Shown piece by piece: positions 8,254-16,413 of a stretch of DNA of 64,000 nucleotides. Every line of letters starts with the position of its first letter. Position 1 is the first letter of the stretch. The stretch lies in the NCBI RefSeq assembly GCF_032271945.1, contig NZ_CP130319.1, positions 5,289,001-5,353,000 on the forward strand, given 5' to 3'. The notes under the pieces are model-generated. The model had not been told where the DNA came from. It worked only from the letters and a program-made list of their open reading frames with translations, and made no database searches. A program made the translations under genes and the position numbers. Origin of the DNA: Paenibacillus sp. MBLB1832. GTDB lineage: Bacteria; Bacillota; Bacilli; Paenibacillales; NBRC-103111.

Positions 8254-8937
8254 ATGAAACAAATTTTGGTTGTTGAGGACGATACGACAATCTCCCTCGT
8301 ATTAAAGGCATATTTGGAAAGAGAGCACTATTCCGTCCGTCAGGCTTATACCTGTCAAGAAGCAAAGGATATGTTCGAATCGCATTCACCGGATCTCATC
8401 CTAATGGACATCACACTGCCGGATGATTCTGGATGGAATCTCCTGCAATTTGTCCGTGCACGAAGCGCTTGCCCAGTTATTATGCTGACGGCGTTAGGAA
8501 CAATCCAAGATAAATTGCAAGGTCTGAAACAAGGGGCAGATGACTATATCACAAAACCTTTTATCGGCGAAGAAATTACCGCCAGAGTCGATGCGGTGCT
8601 GCGACGCTCAACTCGCGTGTTTGAGCAGGAAGACGCGAAATATTTTGGCAGCTTAAAAGTAAATTTTAAATCGCATTCCGTGCAGTTGAATGGAACCGAA
8701 CTTCGTTTCACGCCGAAAGACCTGGATCTTCTGCTCTATTTACTGAATCACCCCAATCAAACAATGACAAGAGAACAACTGATTGAGAATGTATGGGGGT
8801 TCGATTATGAAGGAAGCGAGCGAGCGGTCGATCTAGCGATTAACCGGATTCGGCAAACGCTGCGGGACTGGCGTACAGAGGAAGGAGAGATTACTACAAT
8901 AAGAGGATTGGGGTACCAAGCACGTGTCAAAATCTAA
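8254..8937 (+). CDS. OmpR/PhoB-family response regulator, orphan
   Basis: 227 residues: receiver domain (about 1-118) with acidic pocket Glu8/Asp9, phospho-acceptor Asp52 in LILMDITLP, and Lys of ITKPF; then a winged-helix output domain (about 130-227) ending GLGYQARVKI. It should activate or repress transcription when phosphorylated. No histidine kinase gene lies beside it: the next gene is convergent and unrelated. The kinase must be elsewhere, or the regulator works without one. The start ATG at 8254 sits behind a purine-rich GGCGGGATAGG. Confidence 0.9.
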   Translation: MKQILVVEDDTTISLVLKAYLEREHYSVRQAYTCQEAKDMFESHSPDLILMDITLPDDSGWNLLQFVRARSACPVIMLTALGTIQDKLQGLKQGADDYITKPFIGEEITARVDAVLRRSTRVFEQEDAKYFGSLKVNFKSHSVQLNGTELRFTPKDLDLLLYLLNHPNQTMTREQLIENVWGFDYEGSERAVDLAINRIRQTLRDWRTEEGEITTIRGLGYQARVKI

Positions 8938-8957
8938 CGTGTAAATCTAACGTAAAG

Positions 8958-9932
8958 TCACTCCAGCTCCATAGTCGCTAATTGCACAAACCGAAAGCCC
9001 GCTCTCCGCAGCTCGGGGATCGCTTGAATCACACCCTCTGCCGTTTCTTTCTCGGGATGATTCATATGCGCAAGCACAATGGAGCCGCTTGGCGCCTTCA
9101 TTAGCGCGTTGTAGACCTGTTTCGTATTATATGTCGCCCCCGCATCGCCCAGCACGGAGTAGCCTGCAAGCTCGAAGCCAAGATCATGGGCGATAGATAC
9201 CGCCACATCATCGTAAAAGGCCGTACCCGAACGGAAAAAATGAGGCCGCTTGCCCGTCAATTTCTCGATCTGATTCGCGTTGTCATTCATTTCATGAATG
9301 GCTTCTTGGACGTTCTTCGTACCTGCGATCCCATAGGCAGGCTTGCCATTCACAGATAAGGGCCGATGCTCAGTGCCATGATTCTCGATTTCAAATAACG
9401 GATTGGCGGCCAGCGCCGCAAAGATGCTCGGATTAGCAGCAATCCATCTACCGTTGATGAATAGTGTCGCAGGGATCTGCTCCTGGATCAAAAACTGGAT
9501 CAGCTTCTCGTCGTAGCCGCTTCCGTCTTTGCCTCCACAGGCATCAAACGTGAGCGCAATGATTTTCTCCTTCGTATGTAACCGTTCTTTCACACCAGAG
9601 ATATGTTCTCCCCATTTAGCAGGGACGGCCTTGGCATAACGGTTCAGCAAATTTTGCTCTAACGACGCAGAAGCCGCAATGGTCGCAGTAGCTGTCGGCT
9701 GCAGCGAGGGCTGCGGTGCGGGCATCGTTGTGACCTGTGGCGCAACCTGCGCGCTCACTTGCGGCGTCACCTGTTTCGTAGCTTCAGGCGTCACAGCAGC
9801 CTTCTCCTGCATAGCCCCTTGCTCCGTCGCTTGCGCAGTCTCCTGCGCAACGTCAATGCCCTCCGCCTGACATGCTGAAAGCGCAACTGCCGAGCCAAGC
9901 AAAAAAAGGAGGCACTTCGTGCGCCCCCTCAT
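8958..9932 (-). CDS. Lipoprotein polysaccharide deacetylase (NodB domain)
   Basis: 324 residues. A signal peptide ends in the lipobox LSAC (Cys20), so the protein should be anchored outside the membrane. Residues about 25-85 are a low-complexity Thr/Gln/Val/Pro-rich linker. The NodB domain follows with its motifs: TFDACGG (catalytic Asp and metal Asp), NHGTEHRP (metal-binding His pair) and FFRSGTAFYDD. The expected reaction is removal of acetyl groups from peptidoglycan or a related glycan. The start codon overlaps the stop of the YqkE-like gene (ATGA). Confidence 0.9.
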   Translation of the reverse strand: MRGRTKCLLFLLGSAVALSACQAEGIDVAQETAQATEQGAMQEKAAVTPEATKQVTPQVSAQVAPQVTTMPAPQPSLQPTATATIAASASLEQNLLNRYAKAVPAKWGEHISGVKERLHTKEKIIALTFDACGGKDGSGYDEKLIQFLIQEQIPATLFINGRWIAANPSIFAALAANPLFEIENHGTEHRPLSVNGKPAYGIAGTKNVQEAIHEMNDNANQIEKLTGKRPHFFRSGTAFYDDVAVSIAHDLGFELAGYSVLGDAGATYNTKQVYNALMKAPSGSIVLAHMNHPEKETAEGVIQAIPELRRAGFRFVQLATMELE

Positions 9933-10189
9933 TTATGCTTACGCCAATCCAAGTTGCTTTTCTCCAGCTGATAGGCAAAATCATTTTCCAGCCGCTTCTC
10001 TTCCGCCTTACGAGCCGCTTCCGCCTTCGCTCTCTCTGCGTCTTTCTTCGCTTGCTCTTCCGCTTTCATCGCGTCAGCCTGAGCTTTGAGTCCTGCCAAA
10101 ACATCAGGGCGAAGAAGATCCTTCAGCGTTGCTGGTTTATCTTGCACGCTAGGGGAAGCTGGCGTCATTTTAGCTTTCTTTTTCACCAT
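9929..10189 (-). CDS. YqkE-like small charged protein (DUF3886)
   Basis: 86 residues, rich in Ala, Lys and Glu, with a predicted long helix (about 40-70) and the family-like elements ATLKDLLRPDVLAGLKAQAD and SNLDWRKHK at the C-terminus. It matches the length and pattern of Bacillus YqkE (DUF3886), a protein of unknown function. The ribosome site GAGGTGAC sits six bases upstream. It is co-transcribed and translationally coupled with the deacetylase. Confidence 0.75.
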   Translation of the reverse strand: MVKKKAKMTPASPSVQDKPATLKDLLRPDVLAGLKAQADAMKAEEQAKKDAERAKAEAARKAEEKRLENDFAYQLEKSNLDWRKHK

Positions 10190-10234
10190 AATAAGGTCAC
10201 CTCTTTAACTCCATCTCCCTATTAGTTTACACGT

Positions 10235-12070
10235 CTATTCATGTAAATGATACGGCACAGTTGCAACAACGATATCCTTTTCCGATTGCAGCTTGGAGCG
10301 AATACGCGCCGCAGACTGATTATGAAGCAGACGATGCCACCATTTTTTCGGGATGAATTGCGGTAGAATCACCATGATCGATTGCTTTTCAGACACATGC
10401 GTGTCGATGCGTTCAATGAACTCAGCGAGCGGTTTCAAGATCGTTCTGTACCGCGATTTGAACACAACGAGTCGAACACCTGGATCCCAAATGTTCCATT
10501 TCTCCTGCATCGCTTCCTCATCTTCATCGGAGAAGGATACATAGAAGGCAATCACGTTAGGCGACAGCGACTTCGCGTAGTTCAAGGTTTGTTCAACAGC
10601 ACGATGAATCCCAGCTACAGGTACGATAATGACAGGCTCTTTGGTGCAGACGCGGTCTTGTGTAATATCGATGCGCAGCTGTTTGGCAACATCGTCGTAA
10701 TGGTGACTGATTTTCGTAATAATCCCCAAAAGAATCGGCGTTATCAGAATGACAATCCAAGCACCCTCGCTAAATTTGGTAACAGAGAAAATGATAAGAA
10801 CAGCTAGAGAAACAATGCCGCCTAAGCCGTTAATCATCAACTTTCCGATCCAGCCAGGTACGCGTTCTCTTAACCATTTCCGAACCAAACCGGTCTGAGC
10901 CAGTGTAAAAGAGAGAAATACGCCGATCGCATAAAGCGGAATGAGCGCATCGGTTTTACCTTTAAAACCAACGAGAAGTAAGCTCGCTAATACACCTAAC
11001 GTGATAATACCATAGTGATAAGAAAGTCGATCGCCGCGGTAAGAGAACATTCTTGGAAAGTTCTTGTCCTGGGCCATAATCGAAGCTAAAATCGGGAAAC
11101 CATTAAAGCTTGTGTTCGCTGCGAGTACGAGAATCAGCATCGTCGCGATTTGTGTAGCATAGTACATGGCGCCGCGGCCAAAGGCTTGCTCTGTCACCAT
11201 CGAAAGCACGGATGTATGACCATTAGGATCAGGTACAATCCCGTAGCCCAAAGCGATAAGCGTCACCCCGCCGAAGACGATAGCCAACAGACCACCTAGT
11301 GAGATCAGTGTACGCTTTGCATTTTTCACCGATGGTGTGCGGAAGTGAGGTACGGCATCAGAGATTGCTTCGATCCCTGTGACAGCTGAACAGCCCGACG
11401 AGAATGCTTTCAGTAGTACGAATAACGTTAATGAGTTCGTTGCAGAGCTCGGTACAAATTCGATGGCCTGCGTATTAAGCGACCCGGTTAGTAAATCATA
11501 TACACCTTTCCCTACTAGCAAAAGGATACAAAAAATAAAGAAGTAAGTTGGAATTGCAAACACGGTTCCTGATTCAGATGTGCCTCGTAAATTAAGCCAA
11601 ACCATCACCCATACTAGAAATAATGTTAGCGGAACGATATACGGTACAGCGGACGGAAAAGCGGACGTGATCGCCTGCACACCGGCTGATATCGAAACAG
11701 CTACAGTCAGTGTGTAATCAATCAAGAGGGATACACCAGTTAATCTTCCCCAGACCATGCCCAAATTTTCTTTGGTCACCATATAAGCGCCGCCGCCCAT
11801 TGGGTACGCTTCAATCACTTGCCTATAGCTGAGTACGAGCAATAGAATCAAGGCAATAATCGAAACCGCAATAGGTAGAGAGAACGCAAATGCGGCAACG
11901 CCTACGGTTGCGAGCTCTAACAAAATTTGTTCCGTACCATAAGATACAGAGGATAGCGCATCCGAGGATAGGATCGGAAGTGCTTTCCAAACAGGCATCT
12001 TCTCCGACTCCAACTCGCTGGATTTCAGCGGCTTACCAAACACAATCTTTTTCAATGAATCGCTTGTCAT
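10235..12070 (-). CDS. kimA: High-affinity potassium importer KimA (YdaO)
   Basis: 611 residues, the same length class as Bacillus KimA. It is an APC-superfamily transporter with about twelve membrane segments in residues 25-460 and a cytoplasmic C-terminal domain. Highly similar stretches include LSSDALSSVSYGTEQILLELATV, SYRQVIEAYPMGGGAYMV, LLKAFSSGCSAVTGIEAISDAVP, and near the end ILPQFIPKKWWHRLLHNQSA. KimA imports K+ with protons and is inhibited by c-di-AMP at protein and RNA level. A c-di-AMP riboswitch precedes it here, which strongly supports the assignment. It is a single-gene unit. Confidence 0.95.
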   Translation of the reverse strand: MTSDSLKKIVFGKPLKSSELESEKMPVWKALPILSSDALSSVSYGTEQILLELATVGVAAFAFSLPIAVSIIALILLLVLSYRQVIEAYPMGGGAYMVTKENLGMVWGRLTGVSLLIDYTLTVAVSISAGVQAITSAFPSAVPYIVPLTLFLVWVMVWLNLRGTSESGTVFAIPTYFFIFCILLLVGKGVYDLLTGSLNTQAIEFVPSSATNSLTLFVLLKAFSSGCSAVTGIEAISDAVPHFRTPSVKNAKRTLISLGGLLAIVFGGVTLIALGYGIVPDPNGHTSVLSMVTEQAFGRGAMYYATQIATMLILVLAANTSFNGFPILASIMAQDKNFPRMFSYRGDRLSYHYGIITLGVLASLLLVGFKGKTDALIPLYAIGVFLSFTLAQTGLVRKWLRERVPGWIGKLMINGLGGIVSLAVLIIFSVTKFSEGAWIVILITPILLGIITKISHHYDDVAKQLRIDITQDRVCTKEPVIIVPVAGIHRAVEQTLNYAKSLSPNVIAFYVSFSDEDEEAMQEKWNIWDPGVRLVVFKSRYRTILKPLAEFIERIDTHVSEKQSIMVILPQFIPKKWWHRLLHNQSAARIRSKLQSEKDIVVATVPYHLHE

Positions 12071-12141
12071 TTCGTGGACGTTCCTCCAATAAAACTAGTC
12101 TCAACTGAACATCGTATTTCTATAGTTCTCAAAATTGACGC

Positions 12142-12326
12142 AAAAAAACACAAGGATCGACCTTGTGTTATAGACACATGTTCTCCTTTCTCACGATCGC
12201 TTACGAGGTTAGCTGTCGGATTCGGGCCGCGAGAAATCTGCCCTAAAAGGTACCCTGGATCAGCACCTTCATTCACCCCATGTAACACGTGGTTCCCCCG
12301 CTTTTCGTATCAGAAAATTAAGCGAA
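12142..12326 (-). promoter_or_regulatory. c-di-AMP (ydaO-type) riboswitch with intrinsic terminator
   Basis: On the minus strand the leader of kimA shows the ydaO aptamer landmarks: P1 arms TTCGCTTA (12326-12319) and TAAGCGA (12203-12197), the segment GGGGGAACCACG, GGGGTGAATG, AGGGTACC, and the very characteristic CCGAATCCGACAGC followed by TAACCTCGTAAGCG. The expression platform is a terminator with arms ACACAAGG / CCTTGTGT (12168-12161 with 12155-12148) and six U (12147-12142). High c-di-AMP should fold the aptamer, allow the terminator and switch kimA off. Confidence 0.95.
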
Positions 12327-12327
12327 A

Positions 12328-12356
12328 TATTCAACTGTTCAGGTACGAGTTGAATA
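12328..12356. promoter_or_regulatory. Inverted repeat just upstream of the kimA riboswitch
   Basis: TATTCAACT (12328-12336) and AGTTGAATA (12348-12356) form a perfect 9-bp inverted repeat around an 11-bp gap, immediately 5' of the aptamer on the minus strand. It may be an operator or an upstream RNA hairpin; the rest of the gap to 12506 shows nothing clear. Confidence 0.45.
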
Positions 12357-12506
12357 CTACTCTCTTCTTCCCACATAGTAAAGGATGGAATAATCCTAAA
12401 AAGCTTCTTTCCACCTTCCGTATGACTCAATAATTCGCTTACAATCATATGATTCGTTCATTTTCTCCCGATCTCGCACGGACTCGGCATATTTTAGTAA
12501 AAATGA

Positions 12507-13736
12507 TTAATTCGGTACATGATAATTGCGGTTTGCCCCTTTTTGTTTCCAAATCATCTTCTTCCAAATGAGCGGAATGCCGCCGATAAGGAATAAATAA
12601 CGGGCATCAATCATTTTTTTGATGAAGGAGGCCCAGCGCCCTTTCACTTTCTTCACTTTGAGCAAGCCCACAGCGTCCCAGCGCCCTAATGAAGCTACGG
12701 TGCCTTTGTAATCATAGACGAAGGGTTTAAGCTCCTTGCCCCGCACCGTTTGCAAAATGTTCCGAGCCGCATTGTAACCTTGTTGAACAGCAATTTGCGC
12801 ATTCGCAGGATAGGGGGTTCCCTCGGGGCTGGTCACAATCGAACAATCGCCTGTGATATACGTGTCAGGGAATTGATACGACCTCAAATAGGGGTCCACC
12901 TTCACCCTTCCGCGCTGCACATCAAATCCCGCCTCCTGCAGCAAGGAATTGCCGCGAATACCGCCTGCCCATACAATCGTACCTGTCCGGATGAGCTCGC
13001 CGCTATCTAAAATGACCCCCTCTGGCGTACACGCTTTTATTGCGGTCGAAAGCTTATACTGCACGCCTTTGCGGCGCATCACATCCATCCCGTAGGCGAT
13101 TAAATCATCGGGCAAACCTGGGGGCAGCGCAGAAGGCGATGCTTCCACATTATAAATGCGGACATGGGCTGGATCGACATCGAATTTCCGACACAGAAAA
13201 GGGATGCGGTCGGCCAGTTCACCGACAAACTCCGTACCCGTAAACCCCGCGCCGCCAACGACAAACGTCAGGTAATCTTTGCGATTCGGCACCATTTTGG
13301 ACTTAGCAAACATGTAAGAGATATGCTGCCGGATGAAGCGAACGCTATTGATGCTTTTGATCGACATGGCATATTCGCGCATCCCTGGAATACCGAACGT
13401 TTCGGTTTCACTGCCCAGACCAATCACCAAATAGTCGTAGGTAAGGACAGAATCCTCCAGGACAACCTTCTTCTCCGCGGGCAAAATTTGCTGAACCGTC
13501 GACTTCTTGAACTGAATTTTCCGTTCATCGATTAAATCCGAAATCGCAACACGCGCATTCTCATGATGATCCGTGCCAGCAGCTGGCATATGCAGGTGAG
13601 TCGTCATGTAATGATACTCATGTTTATTGACGAGGGTCACGTCCATCTCTCTTCTTCTCATTTTCTTCTGCAGACGAATCGCCGTGACAAGACCGCCATA
13701 GCCTGCTCCTAGAATGACAATGTGGGGTTTGCTCAT
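12507..13736 (-). CDS. Type II NADH dehydrogenase (NDH-2-like)
   Basis: 409 residues from the ATG at 13734-13736 (MSKPHIVILGAGYGG), which follows AGAGGAG and GAGG; the frame is open 22 codons further up, but that part holds regulatory boxes. FAD binding: ILGAGYGGL near the start; NAD(P)H binding: VVGGAGFTGTEF; second FAD motif: TYITGDCS. It should pass electrons from NADH to quinone without pumping protons, attached to the membrane by its C-terminal region (FIKKMIDARYLFLIGGIPLIWKK). It resembles YumB/YutJ/YjlD-type enzymes; which one cannot be decided. Two Rex/Fnr-like boxes lie directly upstream. Confidence 0.88.
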   Translation of the reverse strand: MSKPHIVILGAGYGGLVTAIRLQKKMRRREMDVTLVNKHEYHYMTTHLHMPAAGTDHHENARVAISDLIDERKIQFKKSTVQQILPAEKKVVLEDSVLTYDYLVIGLGSETETFGIPGMREYAMSIKSINSVRFIRQHISYMFAKSKMVPNRKDYLTFVVGGAGFTGTEFVGELADRIPFLCRKFDVDPAHVRIYNVEASPSALPPGLPDDLIAYGMDVMRRKGVQYKLSTAIKACTPEGVILDSGELIRTGTIVWAGGIRGNSLLQEAGFDVQRGRVKVDPYLRSYQFPDTYITGDCSIVTSPEGTPYPANAQIAVQQGYNAARNILQTVRGKELKPFVYDYKGTVASLGRWDAVGLLKVKKVKGRWASFIKKMIDARYLFLIGGIPLIWKKMIWKQKGANRNYHVPN

Positions 13737-13756
13737 ATCCTCAACACTCCTCTGAT

Positions 13757-13796
13757 TGTGAAATAAATCACATATATGCTTGTGAAAATAATCACA
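13757..13796 (-). promoter_or_regulatory. Two tandem Rex- or Fnr-like boxes upstream of ndh
   Basis: Two perfect TGTGA-N6-TCACA sites lie at 13757-13772 (N6 AATAAA) and 13781-13796 (N6 AAATAA), 24 bp apart. This matches both the Rex site (TTGTGAA...TTCACAA) and the Fnr/Crp box. They sit just upstream of the ribosome site, a position fitting repression. Rex senses NADH/NAD+ and is known to repress ndh in Bacillus, so Rex is the more natural reading. Confidence 0.75.
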
Positions 13797-13881
13797 TATC
13801 ACTTCACAAGGCGAGCCGATAACCGGCTCTTTATTAGCTTATGCGTGATTTCCACGGAAATAACTCATCGGATAACTAAAT

Positions 13882-14664
13882 TTAAATAAATCCGCAATTC
13901 GCCTTATCCTGCAAGCTGCGCAGCCGAAAACAGTTCATCCCTGCGACGCCTAACTCTTCCAATAGGCCAAAGTTCGCCCACGCGCCGACCACGGCCCCGA
14001 TGCCGGGGATAAGCTGCAGCATTTTACGAAAATCAATCGTATCTCGGTACTCCTGCTGTAGTTGCAGCCAGTCGATCTGTTTCGCATAGTCCACCGCTGG
14101 CGGGAAGGTTTGGGATATGACAGGCCAGTTCTTAATCGTACGCAGCAGTTCTGGCTTCTTCTTCGAGCTGGAGAATGCCAGCTGAAATACGTACAGAATG
14201 AACAAACGCTCGCGATAATCCTTGGTAGAGTAGCCGTAAATATGCGCTAATTCAAAAAGGAACTTGATTTTGATCCCGATGAGAATCGGAAAATCAGCCA
14301 ATCCCAGCAGAATGCCGCCTGCTCCCGTTCCAGCGCCTTCGGCGGCAGCGATTTTTTTGTACAGAGACAGCAATTCCTCCGCCTTCGCATCGCGATCCCC
14401 CAAAGACAGTCCCCGAAGCGGTTCCGAGGAGGGCATATAACCTACACCGAACAAGGTCGTCTGCACGATGCCTTTGACCGTTGCCGTAATCGTGTTATGG
14501 ACTTTCTCCGGGATCACTTGATTGATGCGGTTTTGAACCAACTTGGATGCACGCTCAATCAGGTTAGGCTGTCTCTGCAGCCGTATTTCCCACCGTTTCA
14601 GCTTCCGCTCAATCTGCTGTTCGTAGATGGTGTACGTTGGTTCCACTGTCTCACCGCCGCTCAT
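13882..14664 (-). CDS. EcsC-family protein
   Basis: 260 residues. It shows the EcsC-family core: GLADFPILIGIKIKFLFELAHIYGY and the C-terminal LQLIPGIGAVVGAWANFGLLEELGVAGMNCFRLR, with amphipathic or hydrophobic helices but no clear signal peptide. EcsC-type proteins have no proven biochemical function; in Bacillus EcsC is the third product of the ecsABC operon. Here no ecsA or ecsB gene is adjacent. The start is uncertain: the ATG at 14664 lacks a good ribosome site, and the GTG at 14646 has GGTGAG upstream. Confidence 0.8.
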   Translation of the reverse strand: MSGGETVEPTYTIYEQQIERKLKRWEIRLQRQPNLIERASKLVQNRINQVIPEKVHNTITATVKGIVQTTLFGVGYMPSSEPLRGLSLGDRDAKAEELLSLYKKIAAAEGAGTGAGGILLGLADFPILIGIKIKFLFELAHIYGYSTKDYRERLFILYVFQLAFSSSKKKPELLRTIKNWPVISQTFPPAVDYAKQIDWLQLQQEYRDTIDFRKMLQLIPGIGAVVGAWANFGLLEELGVAGMNCFRLRSLQDKANCGFI

Positions 14665-14766
14665 TATCGTCGTTAGTTAAGTATAGTATACCGCGGAAAT
14701 AGGCTCAAGATGACGAAAGGTGATGAGCGGAAAGCCGTAGTGCGGAAAGCTCAAAGCAAGCACTCG

Positions 14767-16413
14767 TTAGGTATACAGCAGTATCCCCCCAGCGAGTAAA
14801 GCACACACGGCTAGGATGGTGTCCGCTCGCTGCCATTGCAGGGTGCATTTTCGTAGAAGCAGCGTCATGCCGTCGATTTGCTTCATCTCCAACGCGACGG
14901 TCATTTGCTCTGCCCTGTGAAACATCGCGAGCAATAAAGGAACGACTAGCGCAGGAATGTCGCGTACGCGCACGCTGCCTGGGCGGACAGATGCTTTGCC
15001 TCGGGCACGCACAATCGTCGAGAATTGCTGCCACTCCCGTAAGATAAGCGGTATGAAGCGAAAGAGGAACGACACCGCCAAGGAGAAGGAAGCCACAGGC
15101 ACCTTCCATCGGTGCAAATATTGTAAAGCCCAGTTCAATCCCTGTACGAGCTGACCGTAAGGAGTCGACATTGCTAGCCAATAGCCTGCCAGCAAAACGA
15201 CAAATAAGCGGGCCAGGATGAAGGTTGTGCTCCAGGCGTTCTCGGCGGAGTAGCCCCAGGGTGAAACTTCAAGCCCCGCGAGCGCGACGGAAAAAAGCAG
15301 GAATATCGCGTACGATACCGCGATTTTTCTGATCCCGCGCACGACACTGTGCGGGAGACCGATAAAGGCACAGCCCACAAGCGCTGCGGCCAGCGCGAGG
15401 CTGCCCCAGCCCTGCTGCCCCATCGAGCCGATGGCGAGCAGCAGGTAGAGCAGCCACTTCGCGCGCGGGTCTCGCCGCAGCCAGCCGGCTTGTGCCGCGG
15501 GCTGCTGCTGCGGCTGCGCGGTGCTCGCTGCGCGCGCGGCTGCGGGCTGCGCAGCCGCAGCACTGGCGCTGCCGCCTTCGCGGCGCAGCGCAGATAGGAT
15601 CGCCGACGCGGCAGCCGTCGGCGTGAGGAGATCCGGCGCGATGGCGATGCCGACGCGCGCCAGATCCTGTGAGGCCTCCGCGCAGCTCGGGAGGCCCACC
15701 CCTGCGCGCGCCAGCACTTCGGGCGCGCGGCAGAGCTCTTGCGGCGAGCCGTCGAAGACGAGCTCGCCATGGGCTAGAACGAGGACACGGTCCGCTAGCG
15801 GAAAGAACGTGTCCAGGTCATGCGTGGCGACGACGAGTCCGCCACGGTGCCCGCGCAGCATGCGCAGCAGCTCGCGGACGGCGGCCGCCTCGAGGCCGGC
15901 GGTTGGCTCATCCATGAGGAGCCAACCCGGCGCCGTGGCGAAGGTCGTCGCCAGCGCAAGGCGGCGCTGCTCGCCGCCGCTGAGCGCGAAAGGCGAGCGA
16001 TCCATGGCGAAGACGCCGTGGGGATCGAGCCTGTCGGTCGCCTCGTGGATGCGGCGTTCGCGTTCTTCCGCTGACAGCTTATAGGGCCTCAGCGAATATG
16101 CAAATTCTTGGCGGATGCTGCGTGCAAACAACTGTTGTTCCGGAAATTGAAACGTTAAGCCGAAGCGTAGCAGTTGCTTGGCATCAGCCTTCGTTGGTTT
16201 GAGCCAGACTGGCTGTTCATCCAGCGTAATCGTTCCCGCATGTGGATGGAGTAAGCCCGACAACACTTGCAGCAGCGTGGATTTTCCCGATCCTGCATGA
16301 CCAATCAAGAGGGTCATAGACCCTTCTTGCAGGGTGAAGCTAATATCTCGCAGCAAGGTCACATCCGGCGAGTCTGGAGCTGTAACTCCTACATTGTCTA
16401 AAATTATCGACAT
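14767..16413 (-). CDS. Fused ECF transporter: ATPase EcfA plus membrane coupling protein EcfT
   Basis: 548 residues. Residues 1-245 are an ABC ATPase: Walker A GHAGSGKST (38-46), Q-loop near LTFQFPEQQ, signature LSGGEQ (144-149), Walker B LLMDEP (165-170), H-loop ATHD. Residues about 255-310 are an Ala/Gln-rich linker encoded by very GC-rich DNA. Residues about 312-548 are an EcfT domain with several membrane helices and the coupling motif VRARGKA. EcfA and EcfT are normally separate proteins, so this is a gene fusion. It overlaps the stop of the upstream ecfA gene by ten bases and would energise BioY and possibly other substrate-binding S components. Confidence 0.93.
   Translation of the reverse strand: MSIILDNVGVTAPDSPDVTLLRDISFTLQEGSMTLLIGHAGSGKSTLLQVLSGLLHPHAGTITLDEQPVWLKPTKADAKQLLRFGLTFQFPEQQLFARSIRQEFAYSLRPYKLSAEERERRIHEATDRLDPHGVFAMDRSPFALSGGEQRRLALATTFATAPGWLLMDEPTAGLEAAAVRELLRMLRGHRGGLVVATHDLDTFFPLADRVLVLAHGELVFDGSPQELCRAPEVLARAGVGLPSCAEASQDLARVGIAIAPDLLTPTAAASAILSALRREGGSASAAAAQPAAARAASTAQPQQQPAAQAGWLRRDPRAKWLLYLLLAIGSMGQQGWGSLALAAALVGCAFIGLPHSVVRGIRKIAVSYAIFLLFSVALAGLEVSPWGYSAENAWSTTFILARLFVVLLAGYWLAMSTPYGQLVQGLNWALQYLHRWKVPVASFSLAVSFLFRFIPLILREWQQFSTIVRARGKASVRPGSVRVRDIPALVVPLLLAMFHRAEQMTVALEMKQIDGMTLLLRKCTLQWQRADTILAVCALLAGGILLYT

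Noticed and set aside
13757..13802. N-terminal extension of the NADH dehydrogenase up to 13802
   Set aside because: It would translate through the two Rex/Fnr-like boxes; the FAD motif begins right after the ATG at 13736, which has its own ribosome site.
15174..16084. Long open frames on other frames and strands within the ECF fusion gene
   Set aside because: They are due to the high GC content of this stretch, are rich in Arg/Ala, show no family features and lack ribosome sites.
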